The translations under genes were made by a program, and so were the position numbers. The notes below the pieces were generated by a model. That model was not told where the DNA came from. It ran no database searches and was given only the letters and a program-made list of their open reading frames with translations. A DNA stretch of 64,000 nt, taken from contig JAKFCX010000021.1 in assembly GCA_036676415.1 (NCBI GenBank), forward strand, positions 226,854 to 290,853. The letters are read 5' to 3'. Origin of the DNA: JAEZDC01 sp036676415 (GTDB lineage: Bacteria > Bacteroidota > Bacteroidia > Chitinophagales > Chitinophagaceae). Shown here one piece after another: positions 9,074 to 17,082 of the stretch. Within the stretch, counting starts at the first letter, position 1. Every line of letters begins with the position of its first letter.

Positions 9074-9104
9074 CAAAAAAGCCCTGCCGTTTTTTGCAGA
9101 GCTT
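9074..9104 (-). terminator. Terminator of tRNA-Ser (GCU)
   Basis: On the minus strand, stem AGCTCTGC / GCAGGGCT is followed by a T-run directly downstream of the tRNA. Confidence 0.75.
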
Positions 9105-9108
9105 TTAG

Positions 9109-9197
9109 CGGTGAGGGAGGGATTCGAACCCTCGGTACAGTTTAACCCGTACGGCAGTTTAGCAAACTGCTGATTTCAGCCACTCATCCACCTCACC
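9109..9197 (-). tRNA. tRNA-Ser (anticodon GCU)
   Basis: The minus strand gives an acceptor stem GGTGAGG / CCTCACC, anticodon arm GCAGT-TTGCTAA-ACTGC with GCT, a long variable arm typical of tRNA-Ser, and a T arm with GGTTCGAATCC. Length is 89 nt and CCA is not encoded. Confidence 0.95.
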
Positions 9198-9216
9198 GTA
9201 GGTGAATTAAGGACGG

Positions 9217-9247
9217 CAAAAATAGAGGTTAATACCTAATTACCAAA
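9217..9247 (-). promoter_or_regulatory. Promoter of tRNA-Ser (GCU)
   Basis: On the minus strand TTTG (9244-9247) and TATTTTTG (9217-9224) are separated by 19 bp, a near-ideal Bacteroidota promoter. The -7 box and the next six bases (CCGTCC) are identical to those before the other tRNA-Ser gene at 61050. Confidence 0.75.
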
Positions 9248-9304
9248 TTGATTTTTATTTAGAAGTTGTTATTTATGAATCGAGCTTCAGTAAATCTATT
9301 GATC

Positions 9305-9328
9305 GTTCGTTGTGTCACTCACTTGTAC
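9305..9328 (-). repeat. Dispersed 24-bp repeat, variant A, copy 2 (left end of pair 1)
   Basis: On the minus strand it begins GTACAAGTGAGTGACA and ends CAACGAAC. It faces the B copy at 9442-9466. The 355-bp region 9198-9553 holds no gene: only this repeat pair, the hairpin core between them, and the dnaA terminator. Confidence 0.9.
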
Positions 9329-9344
9329 GTTCTGAATTTTACTA

Positions 9345-9433
9345 AGCTAGTCGTTTAGTCATTGGTCAAGAAGTCAATATAATAACTTTCAAATGACTAT
9401 TGACTCGATGACTTATTGACCTGATGACTTATG
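9345..9433. repeat. GTCA-rich imperfect inverted repeat (core of pair 1)
   Basis: The left arm around 9351-9371 (GTCATTGGTCAAGAAGTCA) is imperfectly complementary to the right arm near 9398-9424 (TGACTTATTGACCTGATGAC). Units such as ATGACTTATTGAC recur. The same class of sequence occurs at 36008-36094, and shorter GTCAATGG runs at 27491 and 50866. Confidence 0.75.
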
Positions 9434-9441
9434 AACCTTCA

Positions 9442-9466
9442 GCACAAGAGTGCGACGCAACAGAAG
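9442..9466 (+). repeat. Dispersed 24-bp repeat, variant B, copy 3 (right end of pair 1)
   Basis: It reads GCACAAGAGTGCGACG followed by CAACAGAAG, with the tail ACAGCCGGC at 9482-9490. It is in inverted orientation to copy 2, 113 bp away. Confidence 0.9.
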
Positions 9467-9495
9467 TTTCATTAATGTGTGACAGCCGGCTTCCA

Positions 9496-9527
9496 TAAAA
9501 AAATCCCGGCCTTTGGTAAACCGGGAT
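9496..9527 (-). terminator. Terminator of dnaA
   Basis: On the minus strand, stem ATCCCGG / CCGGGAT is followed by seven T, 27 bp after the dnaA stop codon. Confidence 0.8.
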
Positions 9528-9553
9528 CAAAGTTTTGGTCTTTTCAATTTTCT

Positions 9554-10984
9554 CTACATAGCTGCTAACTGAACCTTCTGTGTTAACTCCATCACGTTTT
9601 CACGGAAAATGGAATCGGTGTCCATCAGGTCTTTAACGGTTTGGCAACTGTGTATTACAGTAGTATGGTCACGGCCCCCAAAATGCTCACCGATTGTCTT
9701 AAGAGAGTTCTTTGTAAAAGCTTTGGCTAAATACATAGTGATCTGCCTTGCCTGTACAATTTCTCTCTTTCTGGTCTTCTGGAGCAATTTATCGTAAGAC
9801 ACATCAAAGAACTCACATACCATTTTCTGAATGGCATCGATGGTGATCTCTTTGCTGCTTGTCTTAACAAAGTTGCGAAGTACTTTTTTGGCTAACTCAA
9901 GATCAATGTCTTTTTTATTGAGAGACGATTGAGCGAGAAGTGATATTAAAGCACCTTCTAATTCACGAATATTTGTGTTGATATTGTATGCTACGTACTT
10001 CACCACTTCTTTCGGCATATCAAGACCATCATTCTTCATTTTACGTTCAAGGATCTCGATCCTAGTTTCGTAATCTGGTATCTGCAGATCTGCACTTAAT
10101 CCCCAACGGAAACGACTTAATAATCTTTCCTGCATTCCATCAAGATCTTTTGGAGATTTATCTGAAGTAAGCACTAACTGCTTACCACTTTGGTGCAGGT
10201 GATTGAAGATAGCGAAGAAAGCATCCTGTGATTTTTCTGCACGTGCAAAGAACTGAACATCGTCTATAATCAATACATCTATTAATTGATAGAAGTGAAT
10301 GAAATCATTGATCGCATTGTTCCTGCTGTGGTCTTGGAACTGGTTGATAAATTTCTCACTGCTTACATATAATACGATCTTATTGGGATGCAAACGCTTT
10401 ACATCATTACCAATTCCCTGGGCAAGATGGGTTTTACCTAAACCTACACCACCATATAATACTAAAGGATTGAATGAATTCGCTCCAGGCTTTTCAGCAA
10501 CAGTTTTACCTGCCCTGCGAGCCACACGATTGCAATCACCTTCAATAAACGAATCAAAAGTATAAATCGGATTGAGCTGCGGATCGATCTGCATCTTCTT
10601 CAATCCAGGAATAACAAAAGGATTTTTTACAGGATTGTTGATCACTAAAGGAAAATCCATTTCATTGTTTGAATAGATCTTAAGATTACCTGCCGGTACA
10701 TCCATAGAACCATTGCGGCCGTTATTGCCACTATCTACCATGATGCGGTATTCTAACCTCGCATCTTTTCCTAATTCTCTCTTTAAAGTTTTTGCAAGAA
10801 GATTTACATAATGCTCTTCCAGGTATTCATAAAAGAACTGGCTGGGTACCTGTATTAATAATACGTTTCCCTTTAACTCAACAGATTCAATAGGCTCAAA
10901 CCACGTCTTAAAATGCTGCCATTCTACAATATCCTTGATGATCTTTAAACAATTGCTCCAGACGGATTCAGCATTCTTAGACAT
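9554..10984 (-). CDS. dnaA: Chromosomal replication initiator DnaA
   Basis: This 476-aa AAA+ protein binds DnaA boxes at oriC and melts the origin. Domain I (residues 1-85) carries the conserved EWQHFKTWFEPI stretch. The linker is about 86-140. The AAA+ domain has Walker A GGVGLGKTHL (178-187), Walker B LIIDDVQF and sensor regions. C-terminal domain IV has the signature GGRDHTTVIHS that contacts DNA. Length is normal. It is monocistronic with its own terminator. I found no TTATCCACA-like boxes on either side, so there is no evidence that oriC lies here. Confidence 0.97.
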   Translation of the reverse strand: MSKNAESVWSNCLKIIKDIVEWQHFKTWFEPIESVELKGNVLLIQVPSQFFYEYLEEHYVNLLAKTLKRELGKDARLEYRIMVDSGNNGRNGSMDVPAGNLKIYSNNEMDFPLVINNPVKNPFVIPGLKKMQIDPQLNPIYTFDSFIEGDCNRVARRAGKTVAEKPGANSFNPLVLYGGVGLGKTHLAQGIGNDVKRLHPNKIVLYVSSEKFINQFQDHSRNNAINDFIHFYQLIDVLIIDDVQFFARAEKSQDAFFAIFNHLHQSGKQLVLTSDKSPKDLDGMQERLLSRFRWGLSADLQIPDYETRIEILERKMKNDGLDMPKEVVKYVAYNINTNIRELEGALISLLAQSSLNKKDIDLELAKKVLRNFVKTSSKEITIDAIQKMVCEFFDVSYDKLLQKTRKREIVQARQITMYLAKAFTKNSLKTIGEHFGGRDHTTVIHSCQTVKDLMDTDSIFRENVMELTQKVQLAAM

Positions 10985-11124
10985 AAAAAAAATAACGAGT
11001 TTATATATTAAGTTAAGAGTTGTCTCCTTTTCGTTTTATACTATTTTTCACTATGAAATTGGGTGGTAGAGAAAACTAGTACGGGGATGCGAATATGAAC
11101 AAATTATGTTGAAAAAAAAACTTT

Positions 11125-12060
11125 TTAATCTCTTGTTTTTTTGCCAATAACAACAGTATGACTTTGCGCCAAATTTTTCTTTCCCGACCTGTTGAAAACA
11201 AAATCCATTCTTCCCAAATTAAGACCACCCCAACCTACCTGATTCACTACAACATCTGAATTTTTTCTATTCTTATACTTCCTCGGCTGCTCGAAAAACC
11301 TGTGTGTATGCCCTCCTATAATTAAGTCTATGTTATAACTTTCTTTTGCCAGTATTTCATCACTTATTTTGTCATCACCATATTTATCGCCTAAATGAGA
11401 AAGGCAAATAATGAAATTGCATTTATGCTTTTTTCTTAACTCTTCCGAAATTTCATTGGCTTTTAATACCGGGTCTTGATAAATTGTTTTCCCGGATAAG
11501 TTTTCAGGCACCAATCCCTTCAGTTCTATCCCAATACCTAAAACGCCGACTTTAATATTACCTCTCTGAAATACTTTATATGGCAAAGACTTTCCCTGCA
11601 TAGGTGTATCTGTAAAGTCATAGTTAGAAACGATGATCGGGAAGTTTGCATGCTGCAACTGGTGGGCAAAGTTCTCAATACCTCCATCAAAATCGTGATT
11701 ACCCATTGTTGCTGCATCATAACCCATCATACTCATGGCTTTTATCTCAGGCTCACCCTTATATAAATTGAAGTAAGGAGTTCCCTGGAAAATATCACCT
11801 GCATCAAGCAACAGCACATTCGAAGCTGATGCTCTTATTTGTTTGATGATCTCTGATCTTGCTGCCACACCACCTAAACCGGCATTCCTGCTACCGTCAC
11901 TTGGAAATGGCTCTAATCTGCTATGAACGTCATTGGTATGCAGGATGGTAAGTTCTTCTGCTTTTTCGTCAGCAGCCTCGGCATCAATAAAAGAAGAAGC
12001 CAGTATTGCTGCTGATGCAAGACTTGTTTGTTGTATAAATCTTCTCCTGCTAATCGGCAT
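11125..12060 (-). CDS. Tat-exported metallophosphatase, 5'-nucleotidase N-terminal domain
   Basis: This 311-aa protein carries a twin-arginine signal (SRRRFIQQTSLASAAILASS). It has the calcineurin-like metal motifs of UshA-type 5'-nucleotidases: ILHTNDVHSRL, DAGDIFQGTP, GNHDFDGG, and GGHTHRF. It ends where the catalytic domain ends and lacks the substrate-binding C-terminal domain. That domain is encoded by the gene immediately upstream in the same operon, overlapping by 11 bp. Together they look like a split periplasmic 5'-nucleotidase or 2',3'-cyclic phosphodiesterase that releases nucleosides and phosphate (inference). Confidence 0.88.
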   Translation of the reverse strand: MPISRRRFIQQTSLASAAILASSFIDAEAADEKAEELTILHTNDVHSRLEPFPSDGSRNAGLGGVAARSEIIKQIRASASNVLLLDAGDIFQGTPYFNLYKGEPEIKAMSMMGYDAATMGNHDFDGGIENFAHQLQHANFPIIVSNYDFTDTPMQGKSLPYKVFQRGNIKVGVLGIGIELKGLVPENLSGKTIYQDPVLKANEISEELRKKHKCNFIICLSHLGDKYGDDKISDEILAKESYNIDLIIGGHTHRFFEQPRKYKNRKNSDVVVNQVGWGGLNLGRMDFVFNRSGKKNLAQSHTVVIGKKTRD

Positions 12061-12796
12061 TGGTAATACGTATTTCTTTATTAGCTGTTACTGGTTTACC
12101 ATTCCTTGTAAATTGTTCCACATACTCTATTAGTGCATCCCTCATTAAATAACCAATGTTTATTTGGCGTACCTGCTTCAACATCTCAGTATTATCACCT
12201 CCATTGGCCACATAATCAGAATTAGCGAGCACATATGTGGCATTTTCATCAAGTGGCTTTCCACCAATTAAAACGTTTTCAGCTCTTTTATTCTTAATCG
12301 TCATTGTAACGCCATTCAATGGCCAACCACCGGCATTTGCGGTATGATCCAAGAATTGTTTAAGCAACGATCCTTTTACTTCCTGCAACACCAGAAGATT
12401 GTCAAAAGGCATTAATTCATATATTTTACCCACGGTAATATCACCTTTCGGAATATACGAACGCATTCCACCAACATTCACAACAGCAACATCGATCTTT
12501 CTTCCAAAATGCTTCTCACCTATTTCTTTCATCGCATCTGTGAAAAAATTTCCTAATGTAACCTGGTCATTGCTTTTGGTTAGTGTTTCTGTGGCAAAGC
12601 CGATGACTTTACTCATAGTTTTATTGACGCTATCCTTATAAGGTGAAAGCATCATTAAAATTGAAGAATCGCTTTTCTGGTTATTGGTTACAGGATAACT
12701 CCTGTGATAGACCTCAGCTGGTATAAGCTGAACGGTTGTACATGACTGAACAACAAGAAGTGAGATAAGAAGGAAAATCTGATAATATCTTTTCAT
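12050..12796 (-). CDS. 5'-nucleotidase C-terminal domain lipoprotein
   Basis: This 248-aa protein begins MKRYYQIFLLISLLVVQSC, a clear lipoprotein signal; I place the start at 12796 because a 15-residue upstream extension would spoil the signal. The body matches the 5'_nucleotid_C domain: GNFFTDAMKE, VAVVNVGGMRSYIPKGDIT (substrate-binding NxGG), MPFDNLLVLQEVKG, and ANSDYVANGGD. It lacks the metallophosphatase domain, which follows as the next gene. The order is reversed relative to the single-chain enzyme. The lipid anchor here and the Tat signal on the partner imply assembly in the periplasm. Confidence 0.88.
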   Translation of the reverse strand: MKRYYQIFLLISLLVVQSCTTVQLIPAEVYHRSYPVTNNQKSDSSILMMLSPYKDSVNKTMSKVIGFATETLTKSNDQVTLGNFFTDAMKEIGEKHFGRKIDVAVVNVGGMRSYIPKGDITVGKIYELMPFDNLLVLQEVKGSLLKQFLDHTANAGGWPLNGVTMTIKNKRAENVLIGGKPLDENATYVLANSDYVANGGDNTEMLKQVRQINIGYLMRDALIEYVEQFTRNGKPVTANKEIRITNAD

Positions 12797-12903
12797 AGCA
12801 CAGAAGATATTCAAGGTACAACGAGGTATCGGAAAGCACAAAACTTTTGACAGATAAAAGCAGATTTTAAGCTTAATTTGCCGCTTATAAATAGTTATTA
12901 AAT

Positions 12904-13278
12904 ATGTCTTACGAGCTTACAGGAAGGTTAGTGGCTAAATTTGATATTGTACAGCGTACCGAAACTTTTAAAACAAGGGAGTTTGTTGTAGAAAAATCTG
13001 AAGATATTGGTGGAAGAACTATTACAAACTTTGTAAAGTTTCAATGTGTACAAGACAAAACGGCAATGCCCGACAGGTTTAATATCGGTGATGAGGTGAA
13101 AGTGCTGTTCAATATCAAAGGCAGCAAGTGGACGAAAGATGGAAAGGATAATTACATTACCAATCTTGATGCATGGAGAATGGAAACGATCAAGCTGGGA
13201 GGCCAGGCAATTGACGAATCACCAGGTTATGCTGCTGATGCACCTGCAGGAGATGTAGTGGATGATCTTCCTTTCTAG
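12904..13278 (+). CDS. DUF3127 protein
   Basis: This 124-aa protein has the DUF3127 pattern throughout (YELTGRLVAKFDIVQRTETF, TREFVVE, FVKFQCVQDK, VLFNIKGSKW). The family is confined largely to Bacteroidota and is predicted to have an OB-like fold similar to single-strand DNA-binding proteins. The acidic tail ending DDLPF resembles the C-terminal tip with which SSB recruits partners, which supports that reading (inference). Divergent from the nucleotidase operon. Confidence 0.88.
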   Translation: MSYELTGRLVAKFDIVQRTETFKTREFVVEKSEDIGGRTITNFVKFQCVQDKTAMPDRFNIGDEVKVLFNIKGSKWTKDGKDNYITNLDAWRMETIKLGGQAIDESPGYAADAPAGDVVDDLPF

Positions 13279-13292
13279 CCGAAAATAGCGTT

Positions 13293-13348
13293 ACAGACAA
13301 AGTGCTTGCGACGCAACGATTTTGCCATGAAAAACTAAAGCTGGTATC
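13293..13348 (+). repeat. Dispersed 24-bp repeat, variant B, copy 4, with extended tail
   Basis: The core 13296-13320 contains GCTTGCGACGCAACGAT. It is followed by a tail TGCCATGAAAAACTAAAGC then TGGTA, which is closely shared with the copies at 34801 and 44257. This shows that the repeat unit extends to about 50-55 bp in some copies. Confidence 0.85.
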
Positions 13349-13383
13349 ATAAAAATTGTTTTTTAGGATAAACACCTAACAAC

Positions 13384-14982
13384 ATGCAACAAAATATCTC
13401 TCTTAAGATTTTGCCTTCAGCGGCCTCAGATGAATCGTTAGTTAAGAAACATATCGCTGCATCAACTGGAAAAAAAGTTAGTGAAATTACCGGCTTCAAT
13501 ATCCTGAAACGATCTATCGATGCAAGAAGTAAACAACCCTGGATCAACCTCACTGTCCAGGCCTTTATTAATGAACCATATACTACCAGGGAAATTGAAC
13601 CAGTACAGTTCAAAGATGTTTTCAAAGCTGAAAAGAAAGTAATTATCATTGGTGCCGGGCCAGCAGGTTTATTTGCCGCATTAAAATGTATTGAAAAAGG
13701 CATACAGCCAATCGTTCTTGAAAGAGGAAAAGATGTAAGGGCAAGAAGAAGAGATCTTGCACAACTCAACAAAGAAGGCATCGTAAATACCGAAAGCAAT
13801 TATTGCTTTGGCGAAGGTGGTGCAGGAACTTACAGTGATGGCAAGCTTTACACCCGTAGCAGCAAAAGAGGAAGTATTGACAGGATATTGAATTTATTTG
13901 TGCAGTTTGGCGCAGAAGAAAAAATATTATACGAAGCTCATCCACACATTGGTACAAACAAGCTACCACATATTATTACCAGGGTAAGAGAACAGATCAT
14001 TACAAGTGGCGGATTGTTCTTGTTTAATAAAAAAGTAGTTGACCTCTTAATTGAAAAAGATAAAATTACCGGGGTAAAAACAAGTGATGATGATATCATC
14101 AATGGTGATGCAGTCATATTAGCCACTGGTCACTCAGCCAGGGACATTTTTAAAATATTGCATCACAAAAAAGTATTAATAGAAGCAAAACCTTTTGCCT
14201 TGGGTGTTAGAATCGAACATCCGCAAAATCTTATTGATTCAATCCAATATCATTGTCCCTTAAGAGGTGAATTTTTACCTCCAGCTTCCTATAGCCTGGT
14301 TGAACAAGTAGATAATAAAGGGGTTTTTAGTTTTTGCATGTGCCCAGGTGGAATTATTGCACCGGCATCAACAGAAAACGATGGTCTTGTCGTAAACGGA
14401 TGGAGCCCAAGCAAACGCAATAATCCATATGCAAACAGTGGAATGGTGGTGAGTGTGGAATATAATGATGCAATAAAGTATCTAAAGTCGAAAAGTAAAA
14501 GTTCACAAATGGACGATGACGATCCATTATTGTTGATGAACTTTCAGAATGAAGTGGAAAAAGCTGCATTTATCGCTGGTGGTGGAAAACAGGTAGCCCC
14601 TGTTCAACGAATGGTTGACTTCTGTAATAATATCACTTCATCTTCATTACCTGATTGCAGTTATTTACCAGGAATCAATGCTGCTGACCTGAGAGATGTT
14701 CTTCCGAATTTCATTCATAGAAACCTACAGGAAGCATTTAAGTTATTCGGGAAAAAGATGCGAGGCTATTATACAAACGATGCACTCGTAGTTGCAACAG
14801 AAAGCAGAACCTCATCTCCTGTTCGTATTCCCAGGAATGAAATAACCCTGGAACATCCACAGATCAAAGGTCTATATCCATGTGGTGAAGGTGCCGGTTA
14901 TGCAGGAGGAATTGTTAGTGCTGCAATGGATGGTGAAAAAGTGGCAACAGCGATCTATCAGAAATTATTCAGCATCACCTGA
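13384..14982 (+). CDS. Uncharacterised FAD-dependent dehydrogenase (COG2509-like)
   Basis: This 532-aa flavoprotein has a small N-terminal alpha/beta domain (residues 1-80), then a dinucleotide-binding motif VIIIGAGPAGLFAALKCIE at about residues 83-101. The family hallmark CFGEGGAGTYSDGKLYTR and the C-terminal FAD motif GLYPCGEGAGYAGGIVSAAMDG follow. COG2509 proteins are widespread but have no established substrate. Cytosolic, no signal peptide. It overlaps the converging S1/P1-like gene by 18 bp. Confidence 0.88.
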   Translation: MQQNISLKILPSAASDESLVKKHIAASTGKKVSEITGFNILKRSIDARSKQPWINLTVQAFINEPYTTREIEPVQFKDVFKAEKKVIIIGAGPAGLFAALKCIEKGIQPIVLERGKDVRARRRDLAQLNKEGIVNTESNYCFGEGGAGTYSDGKLYTRSSKRGSIDRILNLFVQFGAEEKILYEAHPHIGTNKLPHIITRVREQIITSGGLFLFNKKVVDLLIEKDKITGVKTSDDDIINGDAVILATGHSARDIFKILHHKKVLIEAKPFALGVRIEHPQNLIDSIQYHCPLRGEFLPPASYSLVEQVDNKGVFSFCMCPGGIIAPASTENDGLVVNGWSPSKRNNPYANSGMVVSVEYNDAIKYLKSKSKSSQMDDDDPLLLMNFQNEVEKAAFIAGGGKQVAPVQRMVDFCNNITSSSLPDCSYLPGINAADLRDVLPNFIHRNLQEAFKLFGKKMRGYYTNDALVVATESRTSSPVRIPRNEITLEHPQIKGLYPCGEGAGYAGGIVSAAMDGEKVATAIYQKLFSIT

Positions 14983-15960
14983 TCTTTTCCTGGCAATAAG
15001 CAAACTATCACTCAATAGTTTATTCTTCTTGTATGCACTTAATTCGTAACGTAGCTCTTTCTTATCTGCCTTTGTAAATTCTTTCATGATGTCTTCCATA
15101 TCAGGTTTACCTGCATCAACCCATGACGTATACCAAAAGTCTGCTATACAATTTGCAGAAGCGAGTAATTGTTGATTGATAGTTGGCTTTAAAGCATCGG
15201 AATATGCTTTTGCAAAAGCGGTTGTATAGCTTTTGGATTCTCTTCCACGTCTAACCTGTATTCTGTACTTAGTAGAATCTGTGAAATTCTTCGAAACTTC
15301 TCTTTCTTTCATCAACATATCAGGCAGTAACGAATGACTGTGCCTGATCACATTCCAGATAGTATGTGCAGGATCTTTCAGGTATTGTACTTTTCGCTTC
15401 GAATAAAAATTATAGGTATTCAACTCAAGTTCAGGTATCATACTTTCCCATAAACTATGTAGCCCTTTTTGATTGGTTAACTGTCCATCATAATTCAATG
15501 TTGTATGTAACGGCACATGTGCATCACCAATATAATGGCCAATATCTGCTGCATAAAAAAGAATACTGTCTTTGTTTTTGTTTTTGAAAGCCTCAGTTAA
15601 TTTTCCCTTCATATACAAAATATGATAAGGCACATAACCATATTTAATAAGACTGTCCTTATTATATAATTTTACAGCCTCATTCCAGCTATAAGGCATT
15701 TTCCATGCTGCAGAATCTCCGAAAGCTTCCAGGTCAATAAAATGCCTGGTGGCTTCAGTACTGTCTGTATTCCTCCTGATATCAGCTCTTGGTGCATTGT
15801 AAACAAGATTTTCCCTGTTCTCAAAAAAGAATTCCTGCAGATCACCTTTCAACTGGTACACAGCCAATTGGTTCACTGTTCTGTGTACAAGAAAACCCCA
15901 GCCCGAACAAAAAATAATAACAACAGCGCAAAAGCCAGATAGCAATAAAGTTCTCTTCAT
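14965..15960 (-). CDS. S1/P1 nuclease / zinc-dependent phospholipase C-like secreted protein
   Basis: This 331-aa protein has an N-terminal hydrophobic signal, and the mature part starts at GWGFLVHRTVNQLAVYQL. A Trp-Gly near the new N-terminus plus an early His is the hallmark of the S1/P1 nuclease and phospholipase C fold, where the Trp backbone binds zinc. Further ligands appear in DIRRNTD, RHFIDLE, HYIGDAHVPLHT (HxxxDxHxPLH) and the GLHSLWE stretch. Whether it cuts nucleic acid or phospholipid cannot be told from sequence. Likely periplasmic. Confidence 0.78.
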   Translation of the reverse strand: MKRTLLLSGFCAVVIIFCSGWGFLVHRTVNQLAVYQLKGDLQEFFFENRENLVYNAPRADIRRNTDSTEATRHFIDLEAFGDSAAWKMPYSWNEAVKLYNKDSLIKYGYVPYHILYMKGKLTEAFKNKNKDSILFYAADIGHYIGDAHVPLHTTLNYDGQLTNQKGLHSLWESMIPELELNTYNFYSKRKVQYLKDPAHTIWNVIRHSHSLLPDMLMKEREVSKNFTDSTKYRIQVRRGRESKSYTTAFAKAYSDALKPTINQQLLASANCIADFWYTSWVDAGKPDMEDIMKEFTKADKKELRYELSAYKKNKLLSDSLLIARKRSGDAE

Positions 15961-16063
15961 TTTACCAACCTTTAAATGTTTGGCGAAATTAGGTAGAACG
16001 CCATTGCTCTTCTGTAATATTTTTGATTGGATTGGTACTTACAATATGACCTTTTGTCAATAT

Positions 16064-16096
16064 TTGTTCCAAAGGATAAAATGAACAGTACATTTG
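16064..16096 (+). promoter_or_regulatory. Promoter of the ABC exporter operon
   Basis: TTG at 16064-16066 and TACATTTG at 16089-16096 are separated by 22 bp. The predicted transcription start is near 16103, downstream of the first open-frame starts, so translation should begin at 16117. Confidence 0.65.
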
Positions 16097-16116
16097 AAAT
16101 ACAATCAATACTAGCT

Positions 16117-17058
16117 ATGCACCCAATCTTAGAATTGCGAAACCTGAAGAAACATTACGCTACTCAAAAAGCGGTTGATGATGTTAGCTTTAGTATAACA
16201 CCAGGCAGCATTTTCGGCCTGCTTGGACCAAATGGAGCCGGCAAAACCACATTACTAAGGATGATCACCGGTATTTTTTATCCTGACAGTGGAGAAGTAC
16301 TCTTCAACGGAAAAAAATTCGATGCACTGAAAGATGTACAGCAGATCGGATACATGCCTGAAGAAAGAGGTTTGTACAAAAAAATGAGGATCGGCGAACA
16401 GGCAGTGTACCTGGCTCAATTAAAAGGTTTGAGTAAAAGTGAAGCCATCGAAAAAATTAAATACTGGTTCACCAGGCTGGAGATGCAAAGCTGGTGGAAT
16501 AAAAAAGTGGAGGACCTGAGTAAAGGCATGAGCCAGAAACTGCAGTTTGTAACAACTGTGTTACATGAGCCCAAACTGATCATCTTAGATGAACCTTTTA
16601 GTGGCCTTGATCCGTTGAATGCTAATCTTATTAAAGATGAGATATACAGGCTTGCGAAAGATGGCAGCACTATTATTTTCAGTACACATAGAATGGAGCA
16701 GGTTGAAGAGATCTGTGACCATATTGTACTCATCAATCTTGGTAAAAAGATATTGGATGGTACTGTGAACGATATCAAACAATCACACAAGCAAAACCTG
16801 TTCAGCATAAAGTTTGAAAACGAAGTATTGCCTGAGCATCTTGCTACCTACTTATTTGAGGTAAAGAATGCAGGAAAAAATGAACTGACCATTCAAAAAC
16901 ATGCTGAGTATAATAACAATGAAATACTGCAGTACTTCTTAAGCAAAGGTTTACAGGTGAATGCTTTTAATGAGATTCTTCCGAGCCTGAATGAAATTTT
17001 CATCCGGCAGGTAGAAGGAACAAATGCAACAGCAAGAGCTTTTCAACCTGTATCTTAA
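16117..17058 (+). CDS. ABC transporter ATP-binding protein (NatA-like)
   Basis: This 313-aa ATPase has Walker A GPNGAGKTT, Q-loop region YMPEERGLYK, signature LSKGMSQKLQ, Walker B KLIILDEPFSGLDP and the H-loop STHRMEQ. The C-terminal 80 residues fit the DUF4162 extension of NatA-type exporters. I start at MHPILELRN because a good promoter overlaps the upstream alternative starts at 16027 and 16081. It is followed 24 bp later by its permease, so the pair forms an ABC-2 exporter; NatAB exports Na+ in Bacillus, but the substrate here is not known. Confidence 0.92.
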   Translation: MHPILELRNLKKHYATQKAVDDVSFSITPGSIFGLLGPNGAGKTTLLRMITGIFYPDSGEVLFNGKKFDALKDVQQIGYMPEERGLYKKMRIGEQAVYLAQLKGLSKSEAIEKIKYWFTRLEMQSWWNKKVEDLSKGMSQKLQFVTTVLHEPKLIILDEPFSGLDPLNANLIKDEIYRLAKDGSTIIFSTHRMEQVEEICDHIVLINLGKKILDGTVNDIKQSHKQNLFSIKFENEVLPEHLATYLFEVKNAGKNELTIQKHAEYNNNEILQYFLSKGLQVNAFNEILPSLNEIFIRQVEGTNATARAFQPVS

Positions 17059-17082
17059 TTCAACACTCCCAAAACGAACTAT

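Noticed and set aside
9198..11124. Origin of replication next to dnaA
   Set aside because: No cluster of TTATCCACA-like boxes or AT-rich unwinding block is seen on either side. The nearby repeats are explained by the dispersed 24-bp family.
16027..16116. Longer N-terminus of the ABC ATPase
   Set aside because: A good promoter (TTG and TACATTTG) lies inside it, so translation most likely starts at 16117.
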